Part shown: in pieces, positions 39,542-47,736 of the stretch
Layout: each line of letters starts with the position of its first letter
Position numbering within the stretch: the stretch's first letter is position 1
Assembly: GCA_013416485.1 (NCBI GenBank)
Contig: JACCEO010000002.1
Location: 226,636 to 290,635 of the forward strand
DNA: 64,000 bases
Direction: 5' to 3'
Source of the DNA: Alcaligenaceae bacterium
Lineage (GTDB): Bacteria; Pseudomonadota; Gammaproteobacteria; Burkholderiales; Burkholderiaceae_B
The notes under the pieces: model-generated
Told to the model about the DNA's origin: nothing
The model's database searches: none
The model's input: only the letters and a program-made list of their open reading frames with translations
Made by a program: the position numbers and the translations under genes

Positions 39542-40459
39542 ATGCTAGAAATTCGCCACCTAGAGACCCTAACAGCCATACGTGAAGCGGGCAGCCTGCA
39601 AGAAGCGGCCGAACGCCTACATGTAACGCAGTCGGCCTTATCGCATCAATTACGCGATCTGGAAGTGCGCCTAAAGGTACCCTTACTTAACCGGCGCACC
39701 CGACCAGCCCGCTTAACCACAGCAGCACTGCGCATATTGACCTTGGCTGACGATGTCTTGCCTAGAATCAAAGCCACAGAACGCGAACTACAACGTTTAG
39801 CCGCCGGGCGCACTGGTCGATTACACCTAGCCATAGAATGCCACTCTTGTTTTCAGTGGCTAATGCCGGCACTGGATGCCTTTCGCCACAACTGGCCAGA
39901 TGTAGCCCTGGATTTATCCGCTGCATTTTCATTTGCCCCGCTACCTGCTCTGGTGCGTGGCGACTTGGATGTGGTGGTTACATCGGATCCACAAACCATA
40001 GATGCCGTGGAATACTTACCTTTGTTTCGCTATGAACTTGTATTGGCAGTAGCCAAGGGCAACCCTTTAGCCCAATACAAGTACATAACGCCAGACCAAC
40101 TGCACGACCAAGTATTGATTACCTACCCGGTAGAGCGGCAACGTCTGGACATATTCACCAATTTTCTAGATCCTGCCAACATAGAACCCGCTGCGGTACG
40201 CAAGGCCGAGCTAACGCCCATTATTGTGCAGTTGGTCGCTAGCCAGCGTGGCGTGGCCGCATTACCTAACTGGGCGCTTAGTGAATATGTGAATCAGGGT
40301 TGGTTGCGTATCTGTCATCTGGGCGAAACAGGTGTATGGCGCACGCTATATGCTGCTGTACGCACCGAAGATGCCCAGTCAGATTACATACAAGCATTTG
40401 TGACCCAAGCCAAAGAAACCTGTTTCAAGTCGCTGTCGGGAATCAAAGCAGCACGATAA
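39542..40459 (+). CDS. metR: LysR-type regulator MetR
   Basis: A 305-residue LysR-family regulator with an N-terminal helix-turn-helix (LQEAAERLHVTQSALSHQLRD) and a two-lobed effector domain that in MetR binds homocysteine. Divergent orientation next to metE and the two TGAA-N5-TTCA boxes fix the assignment. The start has no clear ribosome site; translation may begin from a very short leader. Confidence 0.92.
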   Translation: MLEIRHLETLTAIREAGSLQEAAERLHVTQSALSHQLRDLEVRLKVPLLNRRTRPARLTTAALRILTLADDVLPRIKATERELQRLAAGRTGRLHLAIECHSCFQWLMPALDAFRHNWPDVALDLSAAFSFAPLPALVRGDLDVVVTSDPQTIDAVEYLPLFRYELVLAVAKGNPLAQYKYITPDQLHDQVLITYPVERQRLDIFTNFLDPANIEPAAVRKAELTPIIVQLVASQRGVAALPNWALSEYVNQGWLRICHLGETGVWRTLYAAVRTEDAQSDYIQAFVTQAKETCFKSLSGIKAAR

Positions 40460-40540
40460 ACTCCAGAATGCGTCGCTTTGAAATATGCAAACCAATAAGG
40501 CCAGTACGATCAGCCCAAAGCAGCTTGGCGTAAAAGAGAA

Positions 40541-41203
40541 TTAATCGTGTGTAGGTGGGGGCATAGAACCTAGCAAGCGCCTTACACTATCGTTAGAAAA
40601 ACCTCGCGATGCCAAAAACCGATACTGGCGTGCGTACTCCTTCTGGGTGCTGGCTTGCTGACCGAATTTACGCTCCCAGACCTCACGGGCACGATCGGCT
40701 TCGGTATCTTGTAGTTGCTGGCTAATTTCAGCGACATCGTCATCTGCCACACCATGCTGACGCAGTTCTTGGATAATGCGCTGGGTACCACGACTTGCAG
40801 CCCGCCTATGCACCAGGCTGTGAGCAAAACGTTCCGTTGACAGCCATTTTTGACGTTCAAGTTCGTCTAGCAATGGCTCCAGTTCGTCAGGGTCGCTGGC
40901 ATGTGGGGCCAGCTTTCTTTGCAGTTCTAGGCGTGAGTGTTCACGCCGTGACAAGATATCGATGGCACGGGCCTTTAAGCTAGGCCCTGCCCTTTTTCTA
41001 GTGTTTTCTGGCTTAACCGTTTCAGAGCTACGCGTATAAGCAGTATCGACCGTATCTGACCCAGATACCATACCTGATGTCTGGCGTGAGCGACGCGCTT
41101 TCCACACGCCAGAACTACGTGTATAAGGTGCGGCGCCACCCGAAGATTCGGTTGGCGCCAGAGTTTCAAAGTCGTCTTGGTCCCCAGACACGATACCGCC
41201 CAA
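40541..41203 (-). CDS. recX: RecX with long N-terminal extension
   Basis: A 220-residue inhibitor of RecA. The RecX helical domain begins near residue 74 (SLKARAIDILSRREHSRLEL, then LEPLLDELERQKWLSTERFAHSLVHRRAASRG in two pieces). The first 73 residues are extra relative to the usual 150-160: they are Ser/Thr/Arg-rich and hold an imperfect internal repeat (GIVSGD...YTRSS and GMVSGSD...YTRSS). It starts 5 bases behind recA, as normal. An internal start is possible, but no ATG lies at the domain border, so I keep the full frame. Confidence 0.88.
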   Translation of the reverse strand: MGGIVSGDQDDFETLAPTESSGGAAPYTRSSGVWKARRSRQTSGMVSGSDTVDTAYTRSSETVKPENTRKRAGPSLKARAIDILSRREHSRLELQRKLAPHASDPDELEPLLDELERQKWLSTERFAHSLVHRRAASRGTQRIIQELRQHGVADDDVAEISQQLQDTEADRAREVWERKFGQQASTQKEYARQYRFLASRGFSNDSVRRLLGSMPPPTHD

Positions 41204-41208
41204 AAACG

Positions 41209-42291
41209 TTAATCTACACTGTCACCAGCAACGACGCCTGCTGGTGCAGCGGATTTCACTGTGGCAGGTGTTCTAGCCACAACTCCTAATTGTTCACGCA
41301 CACGATTTTCAATTTCTATGGCCATTTCAGGGTGTTCTTTAAGGTATTCACGGACATTGTCCTTGCCTTGCCCTATGCGTGTTCCGCTATAGCTAAACCA
41401 TGAACCAGCCTTATCGACGATACCGGCTTGCACGCCCAAGTCGATGATTTCCCCTTCGCGAGAAATACCTGCACCGTACATGATGTCGAATTCAGCTTGC
41501 TTGAAAGGCGGAGCAATTTTATTTTTGACAACCTTGACGCGGGTTTCATTACCCACGACTTCATCGCCTTTTTTAATGGCACCTATACGACGAATATCCA
41601 GACGTACCGAAGAGTAGAACTTAAGCGCATTACCACCGGTTGTGGTTTCAGGACTACCAAACATAACACCGATTTTCATGCGTATCTGGTTAATAAAGAT
41701 AACCATGCAATTGGCACGTTTGATGTTGGCGGTAAGCTTGCGTAAGGCTTGGCTCATCAAGCGAGCCTGTAGACCAGGTAGCGAGTCGCCCATATCGCCT
41801 TCGATTTCAGCTTTAGGCACTAACGCTGCTACCGAGTCTATGACAATAAGATCGACGGAACCGGAGCGCACCAATGCGTCGGTAATTTCCAAAGCCTGTT
41901 CGCCAGTATCTGGCTGAGAAATCAGTAAGTCATCCAGGTTGACACCTAACTTGGATGCGTACTGGACATCCAATGCATGTTCGGCATCGATAAAGGCACA
42001 CGTGCCCCCTACCTTTTGCATTTCAGCAATGACTTGTAGAGTCAACGTGGTTTTACCAGAGGATTCTGGGCCGTAGATTTCAATGACACGCCCACGGGGC
42101 AAGCCACCTACGCCCAAAGCGACGTCCAGGCCTAAAGACCCAGTGGAAACAACCTGGATATCATGTCCAATTTTGTCGTCCCCGTAACGCATTACCGAGC
42201 CCTTACCGAATTGTTTTTCGATTTGCGATAAGGCGGCGGATAAGGCCTTTGCCCGTTCGGCGGCGGCGGCTTTGCTGATTTTGTCGTCCAT
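41209..42291 (-). CDS. recA: recombinase RecA
   Basis: A 360-residue strand-exchange ATPase and co-protease of the SOS response. Walker [14 protein letters not shown], Walker [11 protein letters not shown], the L1/L2 DNA-binding loops with [34 protein letters not shown] in two pieces, and the MAW-type [11 protein letters not shown] motif are all present. A LexA-type box overlaps its -10 region. Confidence 0.98.
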   Translation of the reverse strand: MDDKISKAAAAERAKALSAALSQIEKQFGKGSVMRYGDDKIGHDIQVVSTGSLGLDVALGVGGLPRGRVIEIYGPESSGKTTLTLQVIAEMQKVGGTCAFIDAEHALDVQYASKLGVNLDDLLISQPDTGEQALEITDALVRSGSVDLIVIDSVAALVPKAEIEGDMGDSLPGLQARLMSQALRKLTANIKRANCMVIFINQIRMKIGVMFGSPETTTGGNALKFYSSVRLDIRRIGAIKKGDEVVGNETRVKVVKNKIAPPFKQAEFDIMYGAGISREGEIIDLGVQAGIVDKAGSWFSYSGTRIGQGKDNVREYLKEHPEMAIEIENRVREQLGVVARTPATVKSAAPAGVVAGDSVD

Positions 42292-42369
42292 GCAGGAATC
42301 CTTGATGTAGCGAAAATTAATAAAAAACGCAGTAACGCAGGATAGCGGTAATGACTATTATTGCATCAA

Positions 42370-42393
42370 ATTATACTGTATAAATACACACTA
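42370..42393 (-). promoter_or_regulatory. recA promoter -10 and LexA box
   Basis: On the minus strand a perfect TATAAT lies at 42375-42370, and it overlaps a LexA-type palindrome at 42374-42393 (plus strand TACTGTATAAATACACACTA; CTGT-N8-ACAC against CTGT-N8-ACAG, one base off). The arrangement, operator over -10, is typical of SOS-controlled recA. The -35 is weak (ATACAT at 17 bases). Confidence 0.7.
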
Positions 42394-42549
42394 TGTATTC
42401 ATACCAATAGACCATTATGTGTCAGGCAGTCATAGACTGTCTGGCAGCCAGTTGCACTATCAGCATACAATCAACCCTTGTTATTCACTCGGCAGTAGCT
42501 CAGCCTAGGCTGGCCCACTGATGCCGACAACTCTAAGAGATTACCTTAT

Positions 42550-43449
42550 ATGTGGTTCAAGAACCTGCGCGTATTTCGTCTGGCGCCCCAGTGGTCCTGC
42601 ACAGCGGAAATGCTGGAAAATGCCCTTGAAAAACAAGCTTTTCGTCCTGGCAACAGCCAGGAAATGCAAAGCCTGGGCTGGGTGCCTCCGGTAGAAAACG
42701 GCGGCCTGGTCCATGCGCTGGACGGCCAATACTTAATTAGCCTCAGGGCAGATAAAAAATTACTGCCTACCACCGTCATCAACCAATTCGCCAAGATACG
42801 CGCACAAGAAATTGAAGAGCAGCAAGGCTTCAAGCCCGGTCGCAAGCAAATGAAGGAAATCAAAGAATTGATGACCGAAGAATTGCTACCCAAAGCCTTT
42901 AGCGTGTTTCGCGATACTCGCGTCTGGATAGACACTAAAAACCACTGGTTGGTCATCGATGCCGCGGCTGCCGCTAAAAGCGACGAAGTCTTAGGCATGC
43001 TGGCCAAAGTCATAGAATCCTTCCCTGTGTCACCGCTATATGTAGAGCAATCACCCGCTGCGGCGATGACCAACTGGTTGATCAGCGACGAAGCTCCTAC
43101 ATCGTTCAGCATAGACCAAGACACTGAGCTGCGCTCCACCAATGAAAGCCGTGCTGCCGTACGCTATGTGCGCCAAAGCATAGAAATTGACGAAGTACGC
43201 AAACATGTACAAGACGGTAAGCAATGCACGCGCCTGGCCCTAACCTGGGCAGATCGCGTGTCATTTGTGCTAACCGAAGGCATGGAAATCAAGCGCGTCA
43301 GCCCCCTGGATGTCCTGAAAGAGAACCAGGACATGTCTGCTCATAACGATGCCGAGCGCTTTGATTCCGACTTCACCTTAATGGCGGGCGAACTGGCTAA
43401 CTTGATCGCCGGCCTAGTGGACGCCCTAGGTGGTGAAAAACAAGCTTAA
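42550..43449 (+). CDS. rdgC: recombination-associated protein RdgC
   Basis: A 299-residue ring-forming DNA-binding protein that limits RecA activity. Family segments: MWFKNLRVFRL at the start, PGRKQMKEIKELMTEELLPKAF, WIDTKNHWLVIDAAA, and DADFTLMAGEL-like (DSDFTLMAGELANLI) at the end. Length is the family norm. It is divergent from recA; a 12-bp palindrome CAGCCTAGGCTG (42501-42512) sits 37 bases before its start and could be an operator. Confidence 0.96.
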   Translation: MWFKNLRVFRLAPQWSCTAEMLENALEKQAFRPGNSQEMQSLGWVPPVENGGLVHALDGQYLISLRADKKLLPTTVINQFAKIRAQEIEEQQGFKPGRKQMKEIKELMTEELLPKAFSVFRDTRVWIDTKNHWLVIDAAAAAKSDEVLGMLAKVIESFPVSPLYVEQSPAAAMTNWLISDEAPTSFSIDQDTELRSTNESRAAVRYVRQSIEIDEVRKHVQDGKQCTRLALTWADRVSFVLTEGMEIKRVSPLDVLKENQDMSAHNDAERFDSDFTLMAGELANLIAGLVDALGGEKQA

Positions 43450-43458
43450 TTCAGCCCA

Positions 43459-44751
43459 TTAGTCCATCCCATGAAACACGCTATCGTCGGGGCCTATATG
43501 GGATGGCGGGCTCCAGGTCACATCGCGCAAGGAATGCTGCACTAGTTCTTCTACCCCTAGTAATACAGCAAAAATAGCCATGCGCACCGGTATGCCGTTA
43601 TCTGTTTGTCGAAATATAGCAAGTCTAGGGTCGTGATTCAGGTCTGTGCTTAAGTCATTGGCCCCTTCACGACTATCTCGTGGCAAGGGGTGCATAACAA
43701 TGACATCTGGCTTACCACAACGATCGATAATGGCCTTATTGACCTGGAAGTCCAGGTTGATCCCTTCCAACTCTTCAGCAGCAAAGCGTTCTTTTTGTAC
43801 GCGTGTTGCATACACCACATCGGCGCCAACAACCCCTTCTTCCAGCGAATGGGTTTGCTCGATCACGTGACCATGCTTGCCGACTTGCTGCAAAATATAT
43901 TCGGGCATTTCCAAACCGACAGGCGAAATCAAGGTAAATTTCAAGCCACGGTATAAGGACAGCAGTTTCATCAAAGAATGGACAGTACGGCCGTACTTCA
44001 AGTCCCCTGCCAGCGCAATATGAGCACCATCCAGCAACTTCCCCAAACGTGAAAATTCATTCAAAATGGTATACAGATCCAGCAAAGCTTGGCTAGGATG
44101 TTCGCCTGGACCATCGCCGCCGTTAACGACTGGAATATTGGTAGCGCGGGCAAACTCTGCCACAGAACCTTCGTCGGGGTGGCGTATCACCATAGCGTCT
44201 ACATAACCGCTCATGACCCGACTGGTGTCGTAAATGGATTCGCCTTTTGCCATAGAGGAAAAGGTAAAGCCGGTAGTGTCACACACCGAGCCACCCAGAC
44301 GGCAAAAGGCCGCACCAAAGCTAACACGAGTACGAGTACTGGCCTCAAAAAACAAGTTACCCAGCACCGCCCCTTCCAGCACGCGAGATACTTTCTGACG
44401 TCGCGCTATCGGTTGCATTTGGTCAGCAACACGGCAGAACTCCTCGACGGATTCTCGTGTAAATTGATCTACCGATATCAACTGATGCTTACCTTCAGCC
44501 GCGATACGATCACGCAAAGGCCCTGACTGTGCGCTTTGCGCATACTTTTGTAGCAATGCTTCGTTTTCAACGATTTCCGTGACAAAGCGGTTGACCACTT
44601 CCGGCATGGCCCTGAATTCCTGGGACCCCTCGGGTAAGAGCCAAGTATCTAACGCACGACGTTTAACCCCTATACGGGTTGCAAACACATCACGCGTCAG
44701 ATTAAGTCTGCGCATTGCGTCCCTAAGAAACACCTGCTGAGCCACTGACAT
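43459..44751 (-). CDS. pyrB: aspartate carbamoyltransferase with N-terminal HTH-like domain
   Basis: A 430-residue protein. Residues 100-400 are the catalytic chain that makes carbamoyl aspartate for pyrimidines: STRTRVSFG (carbamoyl-phosphate loop), the loop with MAKGES, NGGDGPGEHPSQALLDLYTI, DLKYGRTVHSL and MHPLPR. The first 45 residues are extra and read like an XRE-type helix-turn-helix (MRRLNLTRDVFATRIGVKRR, then ALDTW). ATG 44751 has ribosome site AGGAT 8 bases upstream; an ATG at 44778 is less likely. About 430-residue pyrB proteins are known in Burkholderiales; the domain reading is mine. No pyrC or pyrI lies nearby. Confidence 0.9.
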   Translation of the reverse strand: MSVAQQVFLRDAMRRLNLTRDVFATRIGVKRRALDTWLLPEGSQEFRAMPEVVNRFVTEIVENEALLQKYAQSAQSGPLRDRIAAEGKHQLISVDQFTRESVEEFCRVADQMQPIARRQKVSRVLEGAVLGNLFFEASTRTRVSFGAAFCRLGGSVCDTTGFTFSSMAKGESIYDTSRVMSGYVDAMVIRHPDEGSVAEFARATNIPVVNGGDGPGEHPSQALLDLYTILNEFSRLGKLLDGAHIALAGDLKYGRTVHSLMKLLSLYRGLKFTLISPVGLEMPEYILQQVGKHGHVIEQTHSLEEGVVGADVVYATRVQKERFAAEELEGINLDFQVNKAIIDRCGKPDVIVMHPLPRDSREGANDLSTDLNHDPRLAIFRQTDNGIPVRMAIFAVLLGVEELVQHSLRDVTWSPPSHIGPDDSVFHGMD

Positions 44752-44771
44752 AAGAAACCATCCTGAAAATG

Positions 44772-44784
44772 TACGCAAAGCGTA
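44772..44784. promoter_or_regulatory. palindromic site at the predicted pyrB transcription start
   Basis: TACGCAAAGCGTA is a perfect 13-base palindrome with a 3-base centre, 20 bases before the pyrB ATG. It falls just downstream of the predicted -10, where a bound protein would block initiation. Confidence 0.45.
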
Positions 44785-44785
44785 T

Positions 44786-44815
44786 ATTTTATTCAGGCAT
44801 AAGGCCAGTAAGCAA
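44786..44815 (-). promoter_or_regulatory. probable pyrB promoter
   Basis: Minus-strand TTGCTT (44815-44810), an 18-base spacer and TAAAAT (44791-44786, 5 of 6 to consensus). The start point would lie about 7 bases on, inside the palindrome at 44772-44784. Confidence 0.4.
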
Positions 44816-44890
44816 CCATCGCGTTGGAATCAAGCTCAAGTTCGGGAAAATACAACACTGTAGTGGAGTATTACTGACCCAAGCAGCGGT

Positions 44891-45478
44891 TTAGTCGACC
44901 GGTTTAGTCTGAACAGAAGATGGATTTGTAGCCTGAGCCTCGGCTGGCACACCGGCAATTGCCCGCGCTGCAGCAACCGCATTTTCCTGCGTACTGACAG
45001 AAAAGATTAGTTGGTCATCGATGATAGTCGTGTTGTAAGGTAGTAAAGGCATCATGGTGCGGCCAATGACCAAAGCCAAACTTTTATTAGGGTAGGTAGT
45101 GGTGGCTTCAACCAGTTTTTGCTGGCCACCAGGGTTTAAGCCCAGTACCAACCAGCCTTGTCCCTGATCAGTACCGCCCGCTTTAACATCACGTAAGTCG
45201 GATCGATTCAAGAAGGGCTTAGGATTGACATACAACGTACCGGTAGGTGCTGGCACGGGTGTCCATCCCGCTTGCATCAATTGGCTAGCCACAAAAACAG
45301 CTACAGGCGCACCTTGGCGACTAGCTTGTACCGAATTGGCTGCTCCTGGCTGTACTGGCGCCGCAGAAACGGGTGCCATAGCACCTGCTTGTTGTCCCGG
45401 AGCAACGCTTTGGCATGCCGCAAGAAAAGCCAAACAGAATGGCGCCAGAATATAACGAAACGTTCTAGGCAATGTCAT
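44891..45478 (-). CDS. lipoprotein with SecD P1-head-like domain
   Basis: A 195-residue protein with a lipoprotein signal (lipobox LAAC near residue 22), an Ala/Pro/Gln-rich spacer, then a compact domain (about residues 70-175). The stretch GGQQKLVEATTTYPNKSLAL, followed by VIGRTMMPLLPYNTTIIDDQ and LIFSVSTQENAVAAARA, resembles the head of the SecDF first periplasmic domain, which interacts with translocating protein. It lies 62 bases behind pbpC and could belong to that unit. Function unknown; the domain match is by eye only. Confidence 0.65.
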   Translation of the reverse strand: MTLPRTFRYILAPFCLAFLAACQSVAPGQQAGAMAPVSAAPVQPGAANSVQASRQGAPVAVFVASQLMQAGWTPVPAPTGTLYVNPKPFLNRSDLRDVKAGGTDQGQGWLVLGLNPGGQQKLVEATTTYPNKSLALVIGRTMMPLLPYNTTIIDDQLIFSVSTQENAVAAARAIAGVPAEAQATNPSSVQTKPVD

Positions 45479-45540
45479 TTAACTTCCCCTTATTATGTAG
45501 ATACAGTTTCAAAAGTTTAACAGTGTCTAACACTTCGTTG

Positions 45541-47727
45541 TTATTTTGCGTGTGCGCCCCGAACTTCTATGCTGATTTGCTGCAATAAGGTACCCGCTTC
45601 ATCCAAAAGTTGTAGCTGATGCTTACCCGGCATGGGTGCCCACAAGGCTTGTGAACCTTGCGCAATAATATCCTTGCCTATACGCCACGACACATTTTCT
45701 CCATTTTTCCCAATTAAGCTAACAGCGCGCAAAGACACACGCTGGTTCAGTGGTGGAATGTCCGGATCCAAGGCAAAAATAGCACCATCTACGGGCTCCG
45801 CGATACCAGAGCGGCCTTTTGCTGTGGTCAATGCACTGGAAGCCAGTTTGACTGTGCTGATTACCGTGTCCCCAAAAAACACGTCTTGGCGCTTGGGTTC
45901 ACTATGATTTTGAAAAACAACTTGAGCCTGTTGCACGGTATCTGGCATAGCAGGCTGTGTACTAGCTTCACTGCGATGTAACCACGACATGATGTCGTGC
46001 CACAAAGGCCCTGCTCCTGATACCCCAGATACATCATGCATGCTATCACCCGAGCTATTCCCCACCCAAACACCTACGGTATAGCCTTGCGACCATCCCA
46101 TGCACCAGTTATCACGCATATCTTTGCTGGTTCCGGTTTTTACCGCAGACCAAAATGGCGTAGACAACGGGCTGTCTAGCCCAAATGTTGCAGTTCTCGC
46201 CTGGCGGTCAGCAAGTATATCGCCCACGATCCAGGCGGCTCCGGCGGGTAATACTGTCTGTGATACCGCTATAGGCTCTTGGGGCTTTAGGCCAGACACT
46301 GGAGAATACTTACCGTTGTTGGCCAAGGCCCTATAAGCATTGGTCAAGCTTAATAAGCTGACATCGGCGCTGCCTAAAGCCAAGCTATAACCGTAGTAGT
46401 CACCACTTTGATTCAAGGGCAAGCCTAATTGCCGCAACAACTGCGCAAACGGCCCTGGACCCACCATCATTAATACACGTACTGCCGGTATATTTAATGA
46501 CGATGCCAAAGCCACTCTAACGCTGTTCCAGCCCGAAAACTGCTTGTCATAGTTCTGCGGTATATAAACACCGGCACCTGCAGCCACATTCAAGGGGCTG
46601 TCATCCAGCAAAGATACTGCCGTCAAGCGCTGTTGAGCCAACGCCTGCGCATACAAAAAGGGTTTCAGAGTAGACCCAGCCTGACGTAAGGAACGTGCAT
46701 GATCCACACGTGCTGCCGATGATAAATCCCCCGAAGACCCAACATACGCCAACACCTGCCCCGTTACATTATCCAAAACTACCACTGCGGCATCGCTGAC
46801 ATTGGCATAACGTAGGGCACGTACATGCTTATCCATACTTTGCATCACATAGGTTTGCAAACTGGCATCCAAAGAAGTACGTACTGACTGCCCCGGTTGT
46901 GGCGTATCGCCGGGGGTTTGAGACAGCTGGTGTAAGGCCAAACGAGCATAGTGTGGCGCTAAACTGGTATGGTCAGCCCAGAGTGCCGACTTACGCCGCA
47001 AACTACGCGCCGTAAAATCGCTAAGTCCTTTGCACTCTTGGGGATGACCCAGCTCGATTAACAAGCCACAAGCACGCTGCACTACCGTTGTTTGACCCGC
47101 ATTCGGACCACGCAACAATACCGCAGCCAAGGCAGCTTCTCGAACATCCAGGCCGCTGGCATGCTTTTGGAACAGCACTCGCGACAATGCATCTACACCT
47201 ACCAACTCACCACGAAAAGCGGCTAAGTTCAAGTAAGCTTCTAAAATTTGAGGTTTAGTCCAGACCAATTCTAGGTCTTGTGTCTGCCATACTTGATCTA
47301 TTTTCTGCAGAAAACTACGACCAGATGGCAAACGACGCAAATCCTGATTCAGCAACCCCACCAACTGCATGCTAATGGTGGAAGCACCGCGATGCTGGCC
47401 TCGAACGGTATTGCCCCAAGCCGCTGCGGCGACCGCCTGCCAGTCGACCCCGCCATGCTGATAAAAACGTTTGTCTTCAGACAGTATGACGGCCCTTTGC
47501 AAAGCGGGGGAAACATCATCTAAAGCTAGCCAATCACCACGTCGACTATGAAAATCAGTGCGCACGCGGTCCAATAAAACACCGTGACGGTCCTGTACCA
47601 GCACATCGGAGGCACGATAATTCTCCACAACCAGGGCATAATCAGGCATGGCCTGGGCGCCAGCCAATCCGCCCAGCGCCAAGGCTACTACTGTTGCTAC
47701 AACAATTACGCTATGCTTGAAAACCAT
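45541..47727 (-). CDS. pbpC: penicillin-binding protein 1C
   Basis: A 728-residue inner-membrane peptidoglycan synthase. After an N-terminal span comes the glycosyltransferase-51 domain (EDKRFYQHGGVDW with the catalytic Glu, RGASTISMQLVG), then the transpeptidase domain with serine motif GSTLKPF, SLN (in ASSLNIPAVR) and KTGTSKDMRDNW, and a C-terminal beta-rich BiPBP-type domain. It follows the alpha-2-macroglobulin gene by 9 bases, the arrangement typical of yfhM-pbpC pairs, where the PBP repairs cell wall while the macroglobulin traps intruding proteases. Confidence 0.95.
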   Translation of the reverse strand: MVFKHSVIVVATVVALALGGLAGAQAMPDYALVVENYRASDVLVQDRHGVLLDRVRTDFHSRRGDWLALDDVSPALQRAVILSEDKRFYQHGGVDWQAVAAAAWGNTVRGQHRGASTISMQLVGLLNQDLRRLPSGRSFLQKIDQVWQTQDLELVWTKPQILEAYLNLAAFRGELVGVDALSRVLFQKHASGLDVREAALAAVLLRGPNAGQTTVVQRACGLLIELGHPQECKGLSDFTARSLRRKSALWADHTSLAPHYARLALHQLSQTPGDTPQPGQSVRTSLDASLQTYVMQSMDKHVRALRYANVSDAAVVVLDNVTGQVLAYVGSSGDLSSAARVDHARSLRQAGSTLKPFLYAQALAQQRLTAVSLLDDSPLNVAAGAGVYIPQNYDKQFSGWNSVRVALASSLNIPAVRVLMMVGPGPFAQLLRQLGLPLNQSGDYYGYSLALGSADVSLLSLTNAYRALANNGKYSPVSGLKPQEPIAVSQTVLPAGAAWIVGDILADRQARTATFGLDSPLSTPFWSAVKTGTSKDMRDNWCMGWSQGYTVGVWVGNSSGDSMHDVSGVSGAGPLWHDIMSWLHRSEASTQPAMPDTVQQAQVVFQNHSEPKRQDVFFGDTVISTVKLASSALTTAKGRSGIAEPVDGAIFALDPDIPPLNQRVSLRAVSLIGKNGENVSWRIGKDIIAQGSQALWAPMPGKHQLQLLDEAGTLLQQISIEVRGAHAK

Positions 47728-47736
47728 AACTACGCC

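Noticed and set aside
40459..40541. Possible rho-independent terminator shared by metR and recX
   Set aside because: The 81 bases between the two convergent stops (40460-40540) contain no stem followed by a T run that I can support on either strand.
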